Origin: a virus
DNA: 25,321 nt
Strand: one strand, 5' to 3'
Virus record (IMG/VR): IMGVR_UViG_3300009502_000187
Coordinates: 1-25,321 of that record
Of the stretch, positions 19,089 through 25,321 are shown in pieces; within the stretch, counting starts at the first letter, position 1, and each line of letters begins with the position of its first letter. The notes under the pieces were generated by a model that was not told where the DNA came from, made no database searches, and saw nothing but the letters and a program-made list of their open reading frames with translations. Made by a program: the position numbers and the translations under genes.

Positions 19089-22000
19089 ATGGGAGTATTT
19101 GAAGATTTTATCACTGGTGCAAAGGGAACATCTACAAGTTCATTTAGCAACTTTGTATCTCCACAAACACCGACTTTATCTTCAACCACTATGGGTAGCG
19201 GTGCTTATTTAGATAAAAATAATCAGATACAATTCCCTAATGTTGCTAAACCCAACATTAATACTGATTTAAAAATATCCTCACCATCAGGTAAACCAAC
19301 CTTAGAGGCAGATATATTTGGTAGAGCGCCGACAGCAGAAAGTACCCAAGCAGGGAAACAAGGCTTGTGGGCTTCTTTAGCTAAAGATATTGTTAGTGGA
19401 TTTAGCAAGGCCGTGCAGTTTATAGCACAACCTGCCGCACAATTTGGAGCTTCAACAACAGTTCCATTAGGAACTACATATACTCCACAAGGAAACTTTG
19501 AAAAGTGGTTAATGGGAGACCAACCAATTAAACCTATACAAGAACAATATGCTGAAACTCAAAAAGCGATAGCGCCTACTTATGGGAAAGTGCCATCTGT
19601 TATTATCGCCGGTACTGCTATATTTGGTGGAGGTGGACTAAACTTACTCCCTGTTGGAGGAGAAAAGAAACTTGCAGAAACTTTGTTAAAAGAATCAGAC
19701 CCATCTGCTATCGCACAAATACTTCGTAAAATAGGAGTAGGAGAAGATTTAATTTTACCTTATGCAGAACAATTTGCTGAAGCTAAAACTGCAGACGAAG
19801 TATTAAAAGGAATGTCATCTTTAGATAGTTTAGTACAAGCAACTGCAAAGACTAAGCCAATAGTTCAAGGAGTAGATGCCCTCGCCCAAGAAGCAACCAA
19901 GTATAAGAGTGCGGAGGAGTTTGTGAAGGCAAATAATAAACCAACTACCGCTTGGGAAATAAGACCAACCCTAGATTTTACTGGTAAAAGTCCTGTTACA
20001 ACTGTATTCAGCGAAGCAGAAGCAAAAGCATCGGTTGAGAACTTAAAAGAATTAGGATTTAATCCATCTGTAAACATAAAAGAAAATGTATTACCAACCA
20101 AATCCCAACTCACTGACATATACAACCAAGCAGTTAAAACAGCACCAGAGGCAAAATTAGGGGGTACAGTGGTATCAGACATAGCAAAAGGTGGTAAAGT
20201 AGCCCAAGAGTTTAGGGGAGATAAATTAAACCTTACACCTGAACTTACAAAAGGAGTAACACAAAGATTAACTGCATTAGGTTTAGATACAAGAAATGTT
20301 AGAAGTCTTGCAGATGTAGAAAAAGCCGCACAGAGTTTAGGACTTGATACCAACGCCTTAATAAAAGAAGTTGCTAATAACAGGATTACCGATAAAGAAG
20401 TTGTCGGATTACGAAACCTTATAAACAACAATGCACAACTGATAGTTAAACTTAACGGAGAGTTAGAAAGAAATCCTGCAAATGCACAATTACTTAACTT
20501 ACAGATAGGAAAAGCAGAAGCACAACTCAACGCCGCACTTTCTAAATTAGTTAAAGGTGGGACTGAAGCAGGTAGAACGGTGTCGGCTTTTAGGATAATG
20601 GCACAGAATACTCTTGAGCCATCGTTTTGGCTTACACAAGCACAGAAGATGTTAGGAAATAGATTGCTCACACCAGAAATACGAGCAGGAATACTTGACC
20701 TTATAAGCAAAGGTGACAGGCAAGGACTCTCAACTTTTATATCAATGTTAAGAAAATCATCTTTAACTGAAAAGGCAATAACTCTTTGGAAAGCAGGACT
20801 TTTAACTTCTCCGACAACTCATATTGCTAACATCACAGGAAACGTAACAATGAATGTTTTGGAAACATTAAAAGACGTACCTTCAACTGGAATAGATATT
20901 TTAGCTTCATTATTTACAGGCAAAAGAACTACAACCATTAGTGCTGGAACTATCTCAGCTAAGGTTAAAGGTTTAATGCAGGGTGGTGGAAAAGCATTGG
21001 ATTATCTAAAAACTGGAATATACCCTGAAAGTATTTTAACTAAATACGATATTCCAAGAGTGGTTAATTTTAATAACAAGATACTTAACGGATATACACA
21101 AGGTATATTTCGTTCATTAGGTGCAGAGGATATTGTATTTAGACAAGCATCTATTGGAGAATCTTTGGCAAAACAAGCCGAGGTAATGGCGAAGAACGAA
21201 AAACTTGCTGGACAAGCATATAAGACAAGAGTTGGAGAATTGCTACAAGCACCTACTAATGAAATGGTAGTCAATGCTATCAATGAATCAGAGTATGCCA
21301 CTTTTAACAATAAGAATGTTTTGAGTAATATGATTTCAGGTGCTAAAAGAGCAGTATCTGGGAGTCCTTTAACCGAAGCAAGTATAGAATTAATAGCACC
21401 TTTCACTAAAACACCTACAAATATAGCCGCAAGAATCGCAGACTATTCTCCTTTGGGATTTATCAAGGCGATATTAAGCCAAACAAGGGTATCAACACGA
21501 GGTCAAAAAGCATTAGTAGAAGATTTAGGCCGAGCATTAACTGGAACTTCGGTAATAGGAGTCGGTGCATATTTAGCATCACAAGGTATGCTTACTGGAA
21601 ATGCTCCTGCCGCCGATGCTGCAAGAGACCAATTCTATGCAGAAGGCAAACAACCTAATGCAATTAAGTTATGGGGACACTGGTTATCTCTCAACAGGAT
21701 TTCTCCTATGGGTAATTTATTGACAATCGGTGCTAATTTCCAAGAAGCCAGTAAAACTAAAAGTGGGTTTGGTCTCGGAGCACAAACATTATCATCTGGG
21801 ATAAAAGGACTTTCAGACCAGACTTTTTTGCAAGGAATATCAGGAGCATTAGGAGCTGTAAACGATACAACTCCAAATCAAACTAACACCCAGAAGTATA
21901 TCAACTCAACAGTTTCTTCAGTAGTTCCGACAGTTATTGGAAAGATAGCCAGAACGGTTGACCCGAAATTAAGATTATCTGAAGGAGTATTACAAGCCAT

Positions 22001-22529
22001 CCAGGCTAAAATACCAGGACTCACGCAAGGACTTCCGGTTAGAAGAGATATATTTGGAAATCAAGTCAGTTCCGGTGGGGGAAGGTTATCATTGATAGAC
22101 CCATTTAATACTCAGAAAGCAATAAATAATCCGGTGATAAACGAAGCTAAAAAGGTAGGAGTTAATATCGGGCTTGCTAATCAAACAGTTTCAGGTATAA
22201 AACTTACCGATGCAGAATATAGTCAGTATCAAAAGGTTCAAGGTAAGATATTAGAAAAGTATTTAACTGCACTTATAAAAGATGGAAATTACCAGAACTT
22301 AGGTGCTAACGATAAAGAGAAACAATTTAGCAAATCAATAACAGATGTAAGAAGTCAGGTCAAAGATGTTATATTTCCGGCGTTAATGATTAAAAGATAT
22401 GGGTTGTCCAACGATACAAATCCACAAATACTTACAGACTTGATTATCACACTTGGTAATGAACAGAAGTTTAAACAAATGAAAACAACACAGCAAGCAA
22501 AGGTAATAAAAAAGTTATTACAACAATGA
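19089..22529 (+). CDS. Giant internal virion (ejection) protein
   Basis: At 1146 residues this is the largest complete protein in the window. The N-terminus is low-complexity and hydrophobic (FIAQPAAQFGASTTVPLGTT, VPSVIIAGTAIFGGGGLNLL). The middle is helical and charged. A domain near residues 560-860 (LWKAGLLTSPTTHIANITGN, then LIAPFTKTPTNIAARIADYS) carries the xPFxxTPxNI motif found in giant phage polyvalent or internal virion proteins. SVIGVGAYLASQGMLTG is a membrane-like helix. It likely enters the host during DNA ejection and helps cross the envelope. No lysozyme or transglycosylase catalytic motif is seen. Its stop overlaps the next ATG (22526). Confidence 0.75.
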   Translation: MGVFEDFITGAKGTSTSSFSNFVSPQTPTLSSTTMGSGAYLDKNNQIQFPNVAKPNINTDLKISSPSGKPTLEADIFGRAPTAESTQAGKQGLWASLAKDIVSGFSKAVQFIAQPAAQFGASTTVPLGTTYTPQGNFEKWLMGDQPIKPIQEQYAETQKAIAPTYGKVPSVIIAGTAIFGGGGLNLLPVGGEKKLAETLLKESDPSAIAQILRKIGVGEDLILPYAEQFAEAKTADEVLKGMSSLDSLVQATAKTKPIVQGVDALAQEATKYKSAEEFVKANNKPTTAWEIRPTLDFTGKSPVTTVFSEAEAKASVENLKELGFNPSVNIKENVLPTKSQLTDIYNQAVKTAPEAKLGGTVVSDIAKGGKVAQEFRGDKLNLTPELTKGVTQRLTALGLDTRNVRSLADVEKAAQSLGLDTNALIKEVANNRITDKEVVGLRNLINNNAQLIVKLNGELERNPANAQLLNLQIGKAEAQLNAALSKLVKGGTEAGRTVSAFRIMAQNTLEPSFWLTQAQKMLGNRLLTPEIRAGILDLISKGDRQGLSTFISMLRKSSLTEKAITLWKAGLLTSPTTHIANITGNVTMNVLETLKDVPSTGIDILASLFTGKRTTTISAGTISAKVKGLMQGGGKALDYLKTGIYPESILTKYDIPRVVNFNNKILNGYTQGIFRSLGAEDIVFRQASIGESLAKQAEVMAKNEKLAGQAYKTRVGELLQAPTNEMVVNAINESEYATFNNKNVLSNMISGAKRAVSGSPLTEASIELIAPFTKTPTNIAARIADYSPLGFIKAILSQTRVSTRGQKALVEDLGRALTGTSVIGVGAYLASQGMLTGNAPAADAARDQFYAEGKQPNAIKLWGHWLSLNRISPMGNLLTIGANFQEASKTKSGFGLGAQTLSSGIKGLSDQTFLQGISGALGAVNDTTPNQTNTQKYINSTVSSVVPTVIGKIARTVDPKLRLSEGVLQAIQAKIPGLTQGLPVRRDIFGNQVSSGGGRLSLIDPFNTQKAINNPVINEAKKVGVNIGLANQTVSGIKLTDAEYSQYQKVQGKILEKYLTALIKDGNYQNLGANDKEKQFSKSITDVRSQVKDVIFPALMIKRYGLSNDTNPQILTDLIITLGNEQKFKQMKTTQQAKVIKKLLQQ

Positions 22530-22669
22530 ACTTTTGGATTAAAGAAACATTTTTAGCGATAGTACAATTTATAGGGTATATGGCGTATTTGTTGATGATT
22601 ATGTTTATCCTATATTTTATTTTAATGGTGATTCCATATTTATTCACATTGTTCCCATATGGCAACTAA
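22526..22669 (+). CDS. 47-residue membrane protein
   Basis: MNFWIKETFLAIVQFIGYMA is followed by YLLMIMFILYFILMVIPYLF and TLFPYGN. Almost the whole protein is hydrophobic, enough for one long or two short membrane helices. It begins in an ATGA overlap with the giant internal protein and its end overlaps the fibre gene start by 11 bases. A holin-like or virion membrane-peptide role is possible. There is no lysis enzyme in the window to pair with it. Confidence 0.6.
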   Translation: MNFWIKETFLAIVQFIGYMAYLLMIMFILYFILMVIPYLFTLFPYGN

Positions 22670-25321
22670 AAAAGAAAAGTTAGCACAAGCAATTAAACAG
22701 GGAAAGATACGAGATGATAAAAGTGCTTTTGCGTTTGTATTAGAAGAAAAGAAAAAAGAAGAACTAATACAAGAACTCCTACCAGAAATAAAACAAATAC
22801 AAAGGGGGGACAAGGGAGACCCAGGTAAAGATGGTTATACTCCAGTAAAGAACAAAGATTATTTTGATGGAGAAAATGGGTATACTCCAATTAAAGGAAA
22901 AGACTATTTTGATGGAGACCCTGGCAAGCCAGGAGTACCAGGGAAGTCTCCCAACGTCTCTACAGTCGTTTCTGAAGCCACCAAACAGGTCATTACAGCG
23001 TTAGAACCCTTAATACCTACAATAGAGCAAATATCTAACCAGATACCTGTTTTAAGCAATGAAGTTAGAGATGCGCTGGAATTACTTACCGGAGACGAAA
23101 GACTTGATGCTTCTGCAATAAAGAATCTACCTAAGCCAGGTCAAATAATTGGTGGTGGATCTACGGCACGTTCACTTTACCAACTTTTAGATGTACATTT
23201 AACCGCTCCGGCTAATGGAGAGACTTTAATATATAATTCTGCAACTAATCAATGGGAGAATGGAATAAGTTCTGGTGGCACTTGGGGTTCTATCACAGGA
23301 ACTATCACCGACCAAACAGACCTAATAAACTATCTCACAAATAATTATTATCCCCTCTCCACCAACCCAGCAGGGTATTTAACAGCCGAAACAGACCCAC
23401 TATTTCAGACCTGGCTACAAGCACCTTTCTTTGATTCTCTTGTAACCTTCAATGATGACATCCACGCCAACAAAGACTTGTATTTAGGTGGGACTCTTTA
23501 TGCTTCCAAAGTAGTAGCCGACACTATTCTTTCTACCACCCTAAAAACCAATGACTTATACGCAGGCTACGCCAAGATTACTGATTTAGATTTAGGAAAC
23601 CAGATTTTAGACGGCAGTTTTCAAGGTAAGTTTTACGGAGATGGCAGAGGACTTAAGATTACCGAATTAGAACCACAATTTACAGACTGGATGGATAATC
23701 CTCACTTCTTACACGCTTTACCAGGATTTAATATAGACGGAGATGTTTACCAATTAGGCACTTTTACAACAGGTTCAGTACTTACGAATACTTTAAACGT
23801 AGCAGGACTTACGAATCTTTCAGACACAGTAATCAATGGAGAACTGACTTTGACTCAACCTTTAGATGGATTTTTCAATGGGATATTTCAAGGAGATTTT
23901 TATGGAGATGGAGGAGGACTTTATGGAAATATTTCTCAATGGACTAACGATGTTGGATATATTACTTCTTTTGTTGGATTACCTTCTTATCACACAGTAA
24001 CAGTTGGAGCAACGGACTGTGCATTTACTGTAATTCAAGATGCTATTGATTACTGCGTAGCTCAAAGCCCTACCCAAACAGACCAGTGGAATGTTATTAT
24101 TTACCCAGGAGATTATAATGAAAATCTTGTATTTGGAACTTGGGTAAACCTTATAAATATGGGAGGTGGAGCTCCAGGAGACAGCGGAGTAATAGTCCAC
24201 GCCACTAATGCTCTAGCAACGACTACGGACTGCACAGTAACAGGCATAGACTTTGTTTTAGACCCAGGTGCAGGTGGAACAGTTTCAATGGTGGTTGGCG
24301 GAGCAATTACAGGTTATAGAACAAGATGCGTATTTGAAAATTGTAAGTTCTTAATTAAGCAAACCGATACCCAGACAGCTACAGAAATCAGAATTATAGA
24401 CATTGAAGATACCGGAGAAATATTTTTACACAACTGCGTAATGTCAGTTAGATGCACACCAGCAACAACTTGTGTATTTTCAGCACTTTACAACAATGCT
24501 TCAGGTAGAATTTATGTTCAGAATTTAGCTTTAACAGAATTTTCAGTAGTAGGGACAACGACTGGACAATACTTCTCATACAGAACTTCTAATGCTGTAG
24601 GACATTTAGACACCATAGGAGATGTAGTGTTTAAAGAATGTATGGACTTTGGAGGAACACCCACGACTAACTTCGTATTTTGGAATGATGCACCTGCTAA
24701 CGGAGGATGTAATGCTTTCGGAATTTCAGGATTAGATGTAGGAGTGAATAGTACAGTAGTTGGTGGAGCAAATAAACAGTTGATTAACTTTGGAGGAACA
24801 TACACCGATAAAATACACTCAAGCAACCAACAAGAACTTTATGATGTAGCCAACAGAACAATCTGGTCTCACGGAACTAATAACAAAATGCTGGAATGGA
24901 ACACGACAGTAACTGACCCAACTAATTATGGATTCAAGTTTTACAACTGGCCATTAAGGGACACCGCAGGAATTTATCCTTACTACGACAACATAACTAC
25001 CGCTTATGGAGCTGATATAGGCAAGACAACTGCTATTTATAAGAACGGATATTTTACAGAACTTGATGTTTATGCTCCCACTAATGGAAAAGGAAGATTA
25101 GTAGTTAAAGGAACAGACAATACTTCAACTAATGATGTAACCCTGACTAACAGACTGCACGGCTCAAGCAGAACGCACTATATTCAGGATTCAGGGGATG
25201 ATGGGACATTTGTAGAATATTGCAATAATTCAATATTCAATGGAAATTCAATAGCGACAGTTTCTCCTTTCACGGTATTCACACCAAGTATAACAGGACT
25301 TTATAGAATAAATTATTATGC
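22659..25321 (+). CDS. Tail fibre: collagen-like, pectin-lyase-like and C-terminal head domains (3' end outside window)
   Basis: The frame is open from ATG 22659 to the window end (887 codons). Residues 1-48 form a charged, helical N-terminus. Residues of about 49-95 carry collagen-like and related repeats (GDKGDPGKDG, two DYFDG repeats with GYTPxK, then GDPGKPGVPGKS). Repeated strand motifs follow, with FQGKFYGDGRGL and FQGDFYGDGGGL. Near residue 450, HTVTVGATDCAFTVIQDAID and WNVIIYPGDYNENLVF match the start of pectin-lyase-like beta-helices. The visible end (ATVSPFTVFTPSITGLYRIN) resembles a C1q/TNF-like trimer head. The protein should bind the host surface. Because it lacks an in-window stop, its full length is unknown. 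Confidence 0.85.
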   Translation, partial: MATKKEKLAQAIKQGKIRDDKSAFAFVLEEKKKEELIQELLPEIKQIQRGDKGDPGKDGYTPVKNKDYFDGENGYTPIKGKDYFDGDPGKPGVPGKSPNVSTVVSEATKQVITALEPLIPTIEQISNQIPVLSNEVRDALELLTGDERLDASAIKNLPKPGQIIGGGSTARSLYQLLDVHLTAPANGETLIYNSATNQWENGISSGGTWGSITGTITDQTDLINYLTNNYYPLSTNPAGYLTAETDPLFQTWLQAPFFDSLVTFNDDIHANKDLYLGGTLYASKVVADTILSTTLKTNDLYAGYAKITDLDLGNQILDGSFQGKFYGDGRGLKITELEPQFTDWMDNPHFLHALPGFNIDGDVYQLGTFTTGSVLTNTLNVAGLTNLSDTVINGELTLTQPLDGFFNGIFQGDFYGDGGGLYGNISQWTNDVGYITSFVGLPSYHTVTVGATDCAFTVIQDAIDYCVAQSPTQTDQWNVIIYPGDYNENLVFGTWVNLINMGGGAPGDSGVIVHATNALATTTDCTVTGIDFVLDPGAGGTVSMVVGGAITGYRTRCVFENCKFLIKQTDTQTATEIRIIDIEDTGEIFLHNCVMSVRCTPATTCVFSALYNNASGRIYVQNLALTEFSVVGTTTGQYFSYRTSNAVGHLDTIGDVVFKECMDFGGTPTTNFVFWNDAPANGGCNAFGISGLDVGVNSTVVGGANKQLINFGGTYTDKIHSSNQQELYDVANRTIWSHGTNNKMLEWNTTVTDPTNYGFKFYNWPLRDTAGIYPYYDNITTAYGADIGKTTAIYKNGYFTELDVYAPTNGKGRLVVKGTDNTSTNDVTLTNRLHGSSRTHYIQDSGDDGTFVEYCNNSIFNGNSIATVSPFTVFTPSITGLYRINYY
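22833..22920. repeat. Two-copy repeat encoding GYTPxK...KDYFDG in the fibre
   Basis: Two consecutive units encode GYTPVKNKDYFDG and GYTPIKGKDYFDG, separated by EN, flanked by collagen-like G-x-P residues. The units diverge at synonymous positions, so the duplication is old. Such blocks vary in number between related fibres. Confidence 0.75.

Noticed and set aside
19865-20710. 281-residue minus-strand ORF
   Set aside because: It is antisense to the giant internal virion protein, which has consistent codon use and conserved motifs. The antisense product is low-complexity Ser/Leu/Ala.
1-25321. tRNA genes, insertion sequences, integrase and attachment sites
   Set aside because: I saw no tRNA-like T-arm context, transposase, integrase or flanking direct repeats, so there is no evidence of a lysogeny module within the window.

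Overview
This window looks like part of an uncultivated double-stranded DNA tailed phage (Caudoviricetes). It is AT-rich and densely packed, uses the standard stop codons, and holds no tRNA, rRNA or bacterial housekeeping gene. The order small terminase, large terminase, portal, scaffold-like protein, coat, head-tail connector, nozzle-like protein, internal virion proteins and tail fibre, with no tape-measure, sheath or tail-tube gene, suggests a short-tailed podovirus-like particle. The host cannot be named from sequence. Promoters are sigma70-like, most genes lack a canonical Shine-Dalgarno, several starts are nearly leaderless, and three structural genes share an unusual GGCGG motif.

Positions 1-4650 hold a leftward accessory and DNA-metabolism cluster. 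From the promoter end going left it encodes: an HTH-HNH protein, small unknown proteins, a zinc-ribbon protein, a NinB/Orf-like protein, small proteins, a protein with 25 Cys triplets, two paralogous Cys-rich proteins, an HNH endonuclease, an MT-A70 adenine methyltransferase and the first codons of one more gene. Two leftward promoters (4655-4683 and 4094-4123) share a -35 box embedded in the palindrome GACAGGTGTC. A strongly structured RNA element occupies the gap at 3730-3844.

Positions 4651-5955 carry the divergent control region, a rightward promoter, a DnaD-like replisome organizer that contains iteron-like repeats (a possible origin), a VRR-NUC nuclease, and a one-gene unit with a consensus promoter (TTGACA-17-TATAAT) and its own terminator.

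Positions 6052-25321 are the rightward packaging and virion operon. Four very small membrane-protein genes come first, then packaging and head genes (6786-13002), connector and tail genes (13057-17889), two internal virion or ejection proteins (17904-22529), a tiny membrane protein, and a long fibre gene (collagen-like, beta-helix, C-terminal head) that runs off the window. Several gaps in the head region hold strong, sometimes mutually exclusive RNA hairpins, and the connector gene begins inside an HNH endonuclease remnant.

No stretch longer than 300 bases lacks a gene. The longest gap, about 180 bases at 4650-4828, is the divergent promoter region.
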